Positions 11,319 to 22,768 of a DNA stretch of 64,000 nt are shown here, in pieces (position 1 is the stretch's first letter; each line of letters opens with the position of its first letter). The notes beneath the pieces were generated by a model. That model was not told the origin of the DNA. It ran no database searches and saw only the letters and a program-made list of their open reading frames with translations. The DNA is taken from NCBI GenBank assembly GCA_030268105.1, contig BSDZ01000004.1, forward strand, positions 6,984,001 through 7,048,000, given 5' to 3'. The translations under genes and the position numbers were made by a program. The DNA comes from Volvox africanus (taxonomy: Eukaryota; Chlorophyta; Chlorophyceae; Chlamydomonadales; Volvocaceae).

Positions 11319-13659
11319 GGGCGTTGACCCCCCGTCCGAGCAGGCTCGACTGTACAATCAAATCATCTTCCAGTGGATTCAGTGATCCGGGGATTCGGTG
11401 GATGCAGAGGGCACAGTTGTCCCACATTAACTCACAGCCATCCCATGTCATGACGGGATGCGGCGCGACGTGACGCAAGTGGTATACCTGCTCACTCCAA
11501 AAGTGATCAGTACGGATTCCACAAAATCTTATAACTTTCCGAAGAAATATTGCAATACTGTTCATGCTCAATGTATGTCACTGCACAATGCAAGTTTGAC
11601 ATGTCATGGCAGTCGTTAGGGATTGATGTCACTTGAACCTGAGAACACAGTCTGGACACATGAAAGAGGGACTGCCCATGTCACTGTATGCAGCCTCTGA
11701 TATTGTATGATACCTATGCACGACATGCTAGTGGTGATACGGCACCACATTATCGGTAAGATAACATGAAGATTGTATAAGATTTTCACTTCTTCGCCAG
11801 AGGCCTCATAGTGTCGTGCAGGGTACTAGTACTAATCCTACTCCAAATCCCGTACACTTATTGTGACATAGTTGAAAGATAAACATGCAACGTGATCAAG
11901 ATCAAATTATTCTTATTAGTTCAACGATAATAAACCGAATACATCGGATTTAACTGCGATAGGCGAGCGACACACTTCTAGATACTGCGTTTCTACCTCC
12001 TACAAAATCCTGCCGTACAACCCAAGCGATAAAAATAGCCTGGCTTGACACGGCTACTAATATCTTCTGGTTCACTATATACAAAATACGCCTGACTAAT
12101 TGGCTTCACAATTAACGCTCAATGTCTGACCATATAGCTGTGTTATGCTGGAAACCGTGATACTCATTATGCACGATAACCTCACTGATCGTAACAAATG
12201 TGTACATTCACACCATCGAAATAGCCATAGACCAAGAGGATGGGAAGCTTTGAGATACGTGGTCGCCGTCAGAACCGCATCTGTCGTCGATTTTTGGGGC
12301 GGGGCCCCAGCGCGACGCGCCTCAGGGGGCCCTGCGTTGTAGGATTGCCCATATTCGTGTGTGTATATATGTATAATGACCAAAACATATTTTTCAACCT
12401 TCATAGAAGAAATAATTTGTGTATCATCTGTAGCTATCAAAAAACGTATGAGCACAGGTTTGGCGAAGTCAGGGTGATATCAACGCTTTTCCAGACATAT
12501 TTAGTTCCAAACGTGCCGCATTTCACATTGTTTGAATCTGAGCCAGCAGTGTTTGATAAATCAACCATTCCTTTTGACGACCATGTCCCGCTGTACGACA
12601 AGAACAACTGCTAAAGCAATGTTTTAGCTAGTATGACATATTTTGGCTACTCTATACAAATATGAATTCCGCGGCCTGTTCAAAGCGAAATGAATATAAA
12701 CAAGTTTCACCTTTCCGTTGTCCCAGCCCTCAGTCAAACATTTGCCGCTTGCACTTTAATCCACATGAGACGATAGGTAACCATTTAGCTTATGATTATT
12801 CATTCAACCATCTCGTTAATGCGAACCTATGAATCCCGACAAATTGCGACCGCGTCGCAACACGACGCGGGCAAAGCGCAACGCGGTGCAGCGGGGACGC
12901 GGACGCGGTACGTAACGCGGCGCGGACGTGTAACCACAGTGCGGTGCGACGCGCGTCCTACGCCACGCGACGGGTGCAATTATTAAGTTTGGGGATTGAA
13001 ATTAGCACTCCCAACCCTGATTTAGTTTGTACATCCTGCACCTCCTATACTGTGTGTGTGCCCAGGCGTGCCTGTACAACTCAATGTCTACATTGCTTTC
13101 TGAGCTATCACACGGTACAGATGTTGGGTGCCCCGCCCCTTTTCTCTTAGTCTTGTCGAGAGACCTGTGCCCTGGTTTGTTCACTTCGACGTGGAACTAC
13201 AGCTCTCAGCCTTGTCGCCTAGCTACGCACTTCTTTTAAGTTTGCTCAGTCCTGTGCTCTTCATTCCCGCACTCGAAAGTGTTGGAAGTCACCAGCACAG
13301 TTATGGATGCTGACACAGTGAGATATTAAAGGTGCGGAGCAATGTCTGAAGAGAAGTACTTCACTTTCTAGATGTTCCATTCCCCCGACTGTCCTTTCTG
13401 TCGCCCCAACTAGAACCACAGCGACTGCGAGGTGCCAAGAATGACAAGTTATCGAATGACAATGGCGCTGATGGGTACATTGCCAATTTTGGCTTTAGGA
13501 TGCGCGTTATATAATGGTACTGGTAGTCTGGTACCCTCCCCCGCCATGCAGTACAATGTCAATGACGTCATTCCCTGGGCTATCGTGCTGTCGCCCCCGG
13601 GACTGTAGTTCAACTTGCATTCATTCATTCATTGTGGCGACGCCTATGAAACTCATGAC
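11319..13659. other. convergent intergenic region, AT-richer
   Basis: Lies between the 3' ends of the plastid-protein gene (+) and the F-box/LRR gene (-), so it should hold both 3' UTRs. The base composition is clearly more AT-rich than the exons. The CGCG-rich patch near 12855-12970 stands out but encodes nothing I recognise. No gene is supported. Confidence 0.6.
12850..12972. other. CG-dinucleotide-rich patch in AT-rich intergenic DNA
   Basis: About 120 bases dense in ACGCGGC/GCGACGCG-like words (for example cgcgacgggtgc, gcaacgcggtgcagcgg), abruptly bounded by AT-rich sequence. It looks like a degenerate short tandem repeat of CGCGG-type units. Function unknown. Confidence 0.4.
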
Positions 13660-15387
13660 CTAATCCAGGCAAGCGTCAGATTCCGCCTGATCTGGCTCAA
13701 CCTCCTCGCCCTCTCCCGACTCCCCATTTTCCTCTTCTCCCTCTCCCTCCTCGTCATCGTCCGTCACATCAAGTGCACGTTCGTACGCCCACTGCAACTC
13801 TGAAGCTAGCGGCCATAAGCCCTGATGATCTGGATCCAGATCTTGTACCTCAGCTTCATCCACGAAATCCTCGCTGCCGGCGTCGATCCCCACCGTGTCA
13901 TACTCGTTCCCATGCGTGTTCGCGCCGTACATGCTGGCATACTCGCAGCTAGCGTCCACACGCAGCACAATGGAGGGCTGTTCACTTTGTAGATGCCGTA
14001 CGTCGTCCGCATCCAGCCGACAGACGTACAAACTGAGCATCTGCACATGGATTCAATTTTTTTGGAAAAAAAGGAATGTCTACAAGTGTGTGCGGCCCTT
14101 AAGCCGTACATCAAGGCCCTGGCATTTCGGGAGGCTTGCGCACAAAACTGGTATTTGGTTGAGGCGGCACTGCCACCGTCGCATCGTGTATCTGTACTTA
14201 AGCCATGACTGATTCAGTTGCATACATAAGTAAATGGCTTTTATGGCTCGATAGGCATGATAGGCAAGATAAAACGTATGCATAAACCGTGTGTATTTAC
14301 ACACACACACCTACACACACTCACAGAGAGATAAATTTAGGCACACGCATACACAGACACACAAAGGGACAAATACACGGAATACGTTCATTAGCATGGC
14401 TGGGTCTGTTATTTTGATCGTTTTCCACCTTGAGGTTTGGCAACGCTGCCCGCAGCGCCGCCAGATCGCCCGGCTCTAAAGCAAATGCCGCTAGCTCCAC
14501 TGCCTCTACCACCTCTCCCAGTGGCGCCAACTTGCTCAGCCATGCCGCATGGGGTCCCTGCAGCTTTGTGGTCGGCAGCCAACCGTAAGGCTGTATTGCC
14601 ACGCGCCGCAGCACTGATGGCGGCAGAAACCGCAGCAGCAGCGCCGCCGCCACCGCCACCTCTTCAACCATCCTCGCCGCCGCCAGGTGCTGGTAATCGG
14701 GATGTACGAGCTCGTCTGCTAACGTCAGCCGTAATGGCTCACACATACGGGGTGCGGTGGAGGGGGAAGCAGCGCGGCCCGCTGTGCCTAAGGCAGATTC
14801 AGTCTTCTGACCCTCAATAACAGTGCCGCCGCCACCTGGGCGCAGGCCGCCGCTGCCTGCACCTCCTCTGATTGCAGTGGCTCCAAGGACACCTTGACCC
14901 GTAAGCGTCAGGGCTTTGATGTTTGACAGCGCTGCCAGTGCCGCCAAGACGGGGACTGTCGGCAGAGACGTTACCTGGGTTACGAGCGGGGAGTGTGAGC
15001 GGGAGGTGGTGGTGATGGTATTGGGGGCGGAAAAGAAGGTAGATGAGACTGCGCGTTAGGTGACACACAACGGTCATAGCCTCCAGACTTGTTCCCGTGT
15101 GCGTTTGTCGGCTGCGTAGATCCTTCTCAAGCAACAGATCCCAATCCGAATCCGGATCCGAAGCAAGCAGACACACGCAGCAGTTATGAATTGCGAGCAG
15201 ACAGCTGTAACAGGCCGTGGGAGCAGAACTGCAGAAGCCGGCAGGAAAACACCAACAATTTACTGCCAATTAAAAAATGAACGAACCCTAAGACGAAGCA
15301 ACCGACCTGCAAGTGCTCCAATGAAGCTGGAAGCGGCAAACGGATGAATGGCCACTGCTGCAGCTGCTCCTCTTCCTGCTGAAAGTC

Positions 15388-15428
<41 letters not shown>

Positions 15429-17694
15429 GCTGTTGTTGGTAGTGGTGCAGCTCGTATGGGTACATGAAGCGCCGATGTTGCCGTGGCGGAGCGATGAGGG
15501 TGCCGCAGCGCAGACTGGAGAGCTTTGAAAGGGCCTCCAGGGCGGGCAGCGCCTCCGGCGGCACCGCATACGACGCGCCGAGATCCAGATCTTGAAGCCA
15601 CGTCAATGCCGCCAGCGTCGGCGCCAGGCACCACGCGGAGTCCGACGCCGCTGCTGCGAAGATGGCGCTACTCTGATACCGATCCTCAGTATTGACCGGC
15701 AGATCAACCCGCAGCCGCGTCAAATTCCGGAGTGCAGCGAGACCGAGTAGCCTGTTCGGCGGATCCAAGACGCGGACGAGGGAGGTGCCGTACAGCTCCA
15801 GGCAGCGCAGCTGCGTTAGCGATGCAATAGCCGCGACTGCCGGCGGCGCTGCGTGCGAGTTTTGCATTACGTTATGAACGTTGAGTTAATAATGGTTTTG
15901 GATATTTGGTGCGAAAATTTTGTTTCCATCCAACCTACGATGCCATATCTGAAGAAATACTGATCACCGAAAGAGGGGCTGGGGCCTGGGGCCTGGGGCC
16001 TGGGCGAGGCCACCTAGCAAAATGCACCGTGCGATCGCAACATCGTTAATGACCAATGCGAAGGATGCATGTACCATGAATCGGTTGATCGACGTGCATT
16101 TAAATGCCAACGTCAGCAATACGGAACTGTGAAGCAAGCCCCAGTGGTACACTTGAGATGACTATGCTTCTTAGAAACACGGCCGCCGCACCTGCCCGGT
16201 CACACCTGCTCGGCTCTTGCTGCGGCTGTCGCTGCTGTTATTGCCATCAATGGTGCCGACGTCACCACAGCCACTGGTACTGCCAGCCCCGCCGCCATCA
16301 AGTGCACCATCCACATCCCCGGCTGCCGTTCTCCCACATGCCGTTGCGGATGCGGCTACCGGAAGCAGTTCCATCGCAGCTGCATGGTCGGCGAACAGCC
16401 TGGCGCTATGCCAGGATTCCCGCCGTGCCATCGCCAGCATCGCCGGTGGCTGTGCCGGTAGTTTCAGATCGCCATGCCGCTGCAGCAGTCGAGAGTCAGG
16501 GTACGAGCGAAACCCGTACTTGAAGGGCCCTATGTGCATACTGCGATCCACGCTGAGCTGCAACCGCAGCTCCTCCAACGCCGTGCAACTTCGGAGCCCG
16601 TCGCATGGCAGTACGGCACTGCTGTACATGTGCAGCTCCAGAACAGCGAGTCGGCTGCCGGCGGCGCGCAGCAGGCCGTCAGCTCCTTCACTGGCAGCGG
16701 TGTCGTACAGATCAAGCGCGAGGTGCTGCAGGAAAGGTGCGGCATCGGCAAGGCCGCGGATGCCGGCAGGATGTTGGTACGGACCTCGAAGCGAAACCTG
16801 TTTTGCCGTACGGGCACAGACGTCTAATAACTCGCAACTGTACGCACGAATAAAAAGGGGAGCGGCACGGATTTAACGGGAATGCCGTATTTTCTTAAAA
16901 AGATGTGTAGATGTGTAAGCCGATGAGGAGACTGGGCTCAATGTTTGACCTTCACGGAGACGAGGCCTATGGTGGTGCGAAAGAGCAGCACCACAGCGGA
17001 TATTCTTGCGATTGCACACGCTAGTTGGGGGGGGGAGAGAGAGAGAAGCTGGGAAGGAAAAGATTGGCTTGCGATTTGGGGCGGGTTCGACGTTTTTAAG
17101 CGGCCGCATGCACATATGGGACCCGCCTACCTGGGGAGAGAAAAGAGGATCGACGAGAGTATGCTATGGAATTTAGTGAGAGGAGCTGGGTAGTAAGGAT
17201 GGAGAAGGACCGGTAAGAGCACGAGGCATGAAGCGTGGTTGGGTGCAGGAAAATGATGGCACTAAGGGCTGAACCTTCGGTGGAGAGACAAACTTCTACG
17301 AGTCGAGGGGAGGTGGCTTAGGCAGAATCATGTCGTTGGATAAATGCAGCGTGGGGCCTTGAGGGTTTATGTAAGAGGCCTTCCTCGCTTACGCGAATTC
17401 CGGAGACAACGGCCCTGCCGCGGTCACCGTCACTGCCAACGGTCGGCATCCACGCTTGATAATCGCTCGTACGCCGACAAGCAATTCAGAAACATTCTGA
17501 TATATACCAGGCCTGATGTGCAAGGCTGTGCAGGCTGCATCGTGAAGTGCACGGGTCTGACGGCTACAGCAGCGGAATGATATCATATCACGTGGTTCCA
17601 AAGATTCCCATATACATGGTGCTGATTGGAAAACATCTAGGATCCCGGCTTCAGTTCGAGTGGCAATCTTTCCAGCACTGACTTGGTTTCCCAT
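13660..17694 (-). CDS. F-box / leucine-rich-repeat protein with polyglutamine and acidic tail
   Basis: Likely substrate-recognition subunit of an SCF ubiquitin ligase. Five exons: 17428-17694, 16206-16797, 15307-15848, 14429-14974 and 13660-14040 (phases 0, 1, 0, 0), giving 775 aa. An F-box-like segment lies at about residues 27-60 (IWESLEPRDMISFRCCSRQT). LRR-type repeats follow: LADAAPFLQHLALDLYD, RLAVLELHMYSS, LTQLRCLELYGTSL, LTWLQDLDLG, IKALTLTG and LPNLKMLSLYVCRL. Two junctions restore LRR consensus exactly (PLAVT|VSLRGP, PNLK|MLSLYV), which supports the model. A CAA-encoded Gln run lies near residues 425-441. The last ~40 residues are very acidic (DDDEEGEGEEENGESGEGEE). The polyQ run and the acidic tail are not typical of F-box/LRR proteins. 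A decayed paralogue lies about 9 kb away on the same strand. The exon 2/3 boundary could shift by 12 bases. Confidence 0.8.
14292..14375. repeat. CA-rich microsatellite with conserved core
   Basis: CA repeats interrupted by a core reading cactcacagagagataaat and then gcacacgcatacacagac. It lies in the last intron of the F-box/LRR gene. The same arrangement recurs at 30560-30645. Confidence 0.7.
15388..15438 (-). repeat. (CAA)n polyglutamine-coding repeat
   Basis: Seventeen consecutive Gln codons on the minus strand, nearly all CAA (TTG on the + strand) with one CAG, inside exon 3 of the F-box/LRR gene. Such a pure run is prone to slippage, so its length should vary between strains. Confidence 0.95.
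15975..16005. repeat. short tandem GGGCCTG repeat
   Basis: Four copies of a GGGGCCTG-type unit in the second intron of the F-box/LRR gene. Confidence 0.8.
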
Positions 17695-19256
17695 GGTTGA
17701 CCAACTTTGTTAAAGAGTTAATTATTGAAATGAGTTCGTTGCCCTCACATAATTATGGCGAATTGCCTCATTCGAAAGAGGCTAATTCAGACGGGCCTTG
17801 CGGCACATGCCAACGGTGAATCGACAGACAAACAGACAAACCTTGTAAGTGTAACCTTCCCAGAGTGTCTCACCTTGAAAGCATTTATTCACTGCTATCG
17901 TTTGTCTGAGATCGCAACTTTGGTGCAAGTCTCAAGATGGAAACTAACAAAGCGAAAGTGAGCCCTTTCGCTCATGCGCCAAGCGGTCTTCACCAGATCA
18001 GCATAAATACTTAACATTCTTATGTTTATATAACTGTAAATTAATCATTAGCTAAACCACAACGAATTGCGCCTACCTGGAAGAATTACATTCTGCTAAA
18101 GCAACATGTGAGCTTCATACGCTTTACGATATGATTGTGTGGGTGTTCATGTCCTCGGAACTTTAAACTTAAACGCGAATCCAGATCCAAACCCCTCTCT
18201 GCGGATGCCCAATCGTCTTGACCTGCAACATTCGGACCTGCAACACCTTGACCTGCAAACACGCGTAAATAACCATTTTTAAATTGCTCCCAATGGACGT
18301 AGAGACATCCCCTCTTAATGCCCGGAAACTATTAGGGCGACGTTAGAATAGTCGGGCGGGAGGTGGGTGGTTAATTACCACCATCACTGTTGCCGCCGTC
18401 TATAGATTTAAGTGAAACAAGGATTAGACTGCTGCAAATTAATCATGCCCTTAGATATTCATGGGGCTACTGCATAACATGCTAGAAACGATGATAGGTT
18501 CGTAGCTAAAATGAATCAAATCGATTAGTAGACCAGCTAAATGATATTAGCAAGTGAGCACATTTTGCCTGCGACGGCAAACAGTCCTGAACGCCTGACA
18601 GCGCGAAGGGAGATGGTGTGCAAATGGGGCGCAGTCGGTGCCGGGATTTAGGGTTTCATAACAGGCTAGATAAATGAACATCCTGCGCGACTGTACCAAG
18701 GATGCGGACATTCGTGCTCCACGGTCTCACAGCCTTGAGCTGCTCTAGGAGATCGTGTGGGCGCAGTTAAGGGCATTGAGAACATCTACTGCACATTCTC
18801 GCACATGCTCACCGGCGGAGGTTGCTTGGAGTATTTTGATTAATATTGTAACAGGCTAAGCGCGTTACAACTCCTTTCTCCTTGCCATTTTCGTTCCTGG
18901 ACGTTTCCATAGCGTAATTTTGCGCTATTTTCTTCTGCGCTTGTTTCCGAGTTTTGCTCCAGCTCGGCGTTTCACGATCCTCATGGAATAGAATGGTCAG
19001 GTTTAGTACCTCGCTGTAAGCGACCAGTAACATGGTGTGCCGCCCCGAGGATGGTCTATAGGCGAACACACAGCATTAGTTCAAGGGGAACATAGTACCT
19101 TAGCAACATAACATCCGAGGTAGTTTGGTTACGAGACAAAAGCTCCGTTTATGCTGTGGATTCGAATGAAGCTGCGCCAGGAGCTTGCCTATTCAGAAAC
19201 TGGAATATAAAACCGCCGGCCTCTCATGTGTCCGGGCCACTAATTTGCCTAGAGCA

Positions 19257-19282
19257 TTAGGGTTAAACCCTAAAACCCTAAG
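19257..19282. repeat. interstitial telomere-like motif, head-to-head
   Basis: TTAGGG followed at once by TAAACCCTAAAACCCTAA. The G-rich and C-rich strands of a TTTAGGG-type telomere repeat therefore meet in inverted orientation. Only about one to three units are present, so chance or a scar of end-joining are both possible. Confidence 0.6.
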
Positions 19283-22200
19283 TCACCCGTTTGCCTAAAG
19301 CGCGCGCGTACGCCGGACATTTCAGGTGAGCCCAGATTCCATAAGCATACAACATAGCAAATAAAACTCATCTCCTACCTAACCCCGACTACGCATCGCG
19401 GCATGTCCAATTAGACCGCCAAATCAATACAATATGTAGTACGCTATGAAGAATGTCGTGATCCACTTCCCGCATGATGACCCGTATGAATGTAGTGACC
19501 TACTTCCCGAGAAGAGGTGGATGCGCGTATGACATCGGACAATGAAATGATATTAGGCATTACTGGTAAAAAGCATAACTGTAAGTTCTACTACCGTATT
19601 ATCTATAAATCCTAATTTTTTAGAGTCCTCAATTGTTGGTTTGAACTAAAAAAACGTGTGCTTTGCAAACATATGTCATGTCGGGCGCACCAAGAGGAGA
19701 ACGCCGCTCTGCTATTAGCCCGTCATCTCCGAAGACAGGCACAGGTCGAACCTTCGCAGGAACCTGGGAGGAATGGTCTAACTCGTTTCTAGTTTTTTCT
19801 GTGCCGAATTCATCTTTAAGATTAAGGAAGTTCAGGTCCAGGGATCGCATATTTACTGGCTGTGGTGAAGTACATCGTGAATTGCTGCAAACGAGCTGTA
19901 CACGGAGCGCGGCGTTTTGCTGAAACCGATCTCCCCTATCTGACGGGCGTAAGAAGTGTAGAAAGGCAATTATAATACGTACCCCAGAGACATAAGGAAA
20001 GGAGCGGAAGAATAAAAGTCGCTGAGTAGCGCAGATGAAGCAGTCCATCTAACAGCCAACTGCCGATGCGCAAGCGGTTATCTAGCTAGTACTGCAGAGA
20101 CTACGGGTATACGGGAATGGTACTTTTTTGCTCAGCTGTCAAAGTAATTGGCCAGCTCAGCAGAAAATGTTATATTTACGTACATAATAGAAGTCAAATG
20201 ATTACAGCATCTCCATCATCATGTATGTTAGCCTTGTTCGTGTCAAGAATAGGATTTCCTGTCATCAGCAGAAGATAATCCCACGCCAGCAATCTACGCG
20301 GTAGCCACTCTGCCATTCCTACACTAATACGCGCAAACGCCCTCGGTTATTAAGTCAACTGCTTGTCAGCTACTGCCGTTCACATTTCCTTACTGGCGGC
20401 AAACAACAAACGGTAATTCTATCCATAACTCGTCAAAGAGGAGGTGGCAGAAATAACGAACTCCCCGTAACTTCCCCACCTGTCACAACTCGTCGCACGT
20501 CGCCTCACGTCATCTCATCTCACTTTCACTACCGTCGTACTCCGAGGCTATATGAACGCGATTATCGTGATGTCGCCCTTTGATCCCGGCCAGAGAGCTT
20601 TTCGCTCTCTTGCGCGTGATTAGTCAATTGATGATGTCTCTCTGTGATGCCAGACGATGTTACAGAGATAGGTGTGATTATGCGGACGCAATTTTCCAAC
20701 CCGGACGCAACTTAAAATGTCCACAACGGAGCTATTAGCCCAGGAATGAAACGATTACCATCAACCTGAATTCTTCTAATTTCAGTCAACTAACCAATAT
20801 GTGCAAAGACCGGCGCATCGTCAACGCTGCGTTTTTGAAGGTTTTTGAAGGTCACATTCAACAGATGTTCACACAAGACAAACAAACATAAAGCGGCTGT
20901 CAGCCGGATACTGCTTCGAGGCGTCTGTGGATATGCGCACTGGCGCGTTCGCAGTCGGTCACGGTCCCGGAGCGGTGATACGCATTGGCCGTCTGCCAAG
21001 GCGTGGAGCAGCAACCGTGCATGAAAAACTCGCACTGAAGCACTGTAGCTCGAGTACGGAGACACCCCGCCACTGCCTTCACCACCAGCAACAACACCAC
21101 GCGCCTTTTCCACCACCGAAGGCGGATGACGAGGGCAGGAAGGGTAGCGGCGAAAGGAAAGGACGCTACGGCGAACTTTCCTCACATCAATAACGCACCC
21201 GAACAACGGAACAGCGACGCATTGCTTGCGAGCCGGCGACGCAGCCACCCATTCCTGCCATCGACAGAATTCTTCCCGTGTTTGCTAGGAGCGAAGAGAA
21301 AGGCTCCATCCTCGCAAAAGCACGATATAGGTCACCAGTGGAGTGGAGAGGAGTGCGGGAGAGAGATTGAAGAGTGAAGTAGGTAGAAAGGTAGACAACA
21401 TCAGTCGCCTTCTCGCACAAGCGAATATCAAGATATACCCTCTACGGGTGCTCACTTATTCTCTCCGCGCTCTTCTTCCCCCACAAAGTCCCACTTCTAA
21501 TTACGCAAGCCACAGTACGAAGACCTTGTCAAGCAAAATGAGCATTGTGCCGCTCTGCTCCGTACGGCTATACTTGCATACACAGTCACACACACACAGT
21601 CTCAGTCACAAAGACAGACGTACAGACGCGCATGCAAACATGTACACGCGCAAGTCGGATCACAGCTGTATCGAAAGTGGGCGTTCAGCTATCAGACTCA
21701 CAGCATCCTGCGAATCGATGTGCACCCCCGGAAAGGTGCATCTTGCTTTTCCCCATCTCCTGCAAATCAAAAGCAAGCTTGTACCAAGCGCTGCTTTACC
21801 GCATTGGCACTCCACCACCTTCACTCTGTGGGGCCGAACCCCACCAAGTCCACTCCCGATCACACGTCCCGTCTAACCAATGAGGATAAAGAGACGCCCC
21901 CGGGGTAGTGCACGGCCCCCCGAAAGCACAAAAGCCATCTGGGCGCGCATAGCTCGGGGGCTAAACAAGTCCCACGCTTGTCCAGGGGTCTTATTTCTCC
22001 TTTTCCGCATATCTCAGATCTCTTTGCGCTCTCCATACGAAAGGTCTCGACGGAACACACATACATGAATACCCGAAGAGGGCCATCGGGGTCATAGAGT
22101 TGGGTTATACGGGACGGAGACGCAAAGTTGAGGGGGACGCAGTAACGATAGAAAGTGCTGGAGGATCAATAACCCCCGTCAGCTTCGGAGCCGTCAGGAC

Positions 22201-22413
22201 GGAAGGAGGAGGCAGCAAACTTAGATGCGCGGTTTGCGTCTCATATCCTAGGAGCCGCACGTGCATGAGCTTCATACAATCCGGTACAAGAAGCAGCTGC
22301 TGTATAACGCCGCGTCTTGAGGTAGTCCGCGTCCTCAGTTGCTAACGCACTGGTTCCAAGGCTATCAACATAATGTGTCCTTTGTGACAATTAACACCAC
22401 CCTCATTGAGTTC

Positions 22414-22450
22414 AAACACACACACACACACACACATGCGCGCGCGCGCT
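22414..22450. repeat. (CA)n-(CG)n compound microsatellite
   Basis: About ten CA units running directly into atg and then about six GC units. Alternating purine-pyrimidine DNA of this kind can adopt Z-form. Confidence 0.9.
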
Positions 22451-22768
22451 CATGAAACTACTTTTTAGTCAAACATGCGGGCATAACAGCGCACGTCATG
22501 GAAGGAGGGTGGTGATTGCGATGCCGACCCTTCGCTTCCGCCGCCGCATCTAGAATTAATGACAGTCATCAGACAAACTTTTCCACGTGCGCAAGTTTCC
22601 ATGATAACCGCTATGCGCGCTTTGTCTTCTTTTCAAGGTTTCTATTCAAACGTCGCAAGGTGGTCATCTGGCCGAGCGTAGCCAAGTCCGCAACCGATGT
22701 GACGACTACTTAAACCATATGACGTTAAACCAACATGCCGCGACATATAAAGCTTTTGGTTCTCTTCC

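Larger units (their letters stand above)
17695..22768. other. gene-poor region of about 5 kb
   Basis: Between the 5' end of the F-box/LRR gene and the 3' end of the secreted glycoprotein gene. Open frames at 18809-19069 (-), 19629-20048 (-), 20790-21248 (-) and 21343-21876 (+) lack domains, splice structure or recognisable composition. Telomere-like and CA/CG repeats are listed separately. Transposon remnants are possible but I see no terminal repeats. Confidence 0.55.

Noticed and set aside
19629..20048. 139-codon minus-strand frame containing PVPVFGDDGLIAERRSPLG
   Set aside because: It hints at a transposon-encoded fragment but has no recognisable domain, start context or flanking repeats.
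21343..21876. 177-codon plus-strand frame
   Set aside because: His/Thr/Ser-rich through a CA-repeat stretch, overlapping other open frames on both strands; no gene signal.
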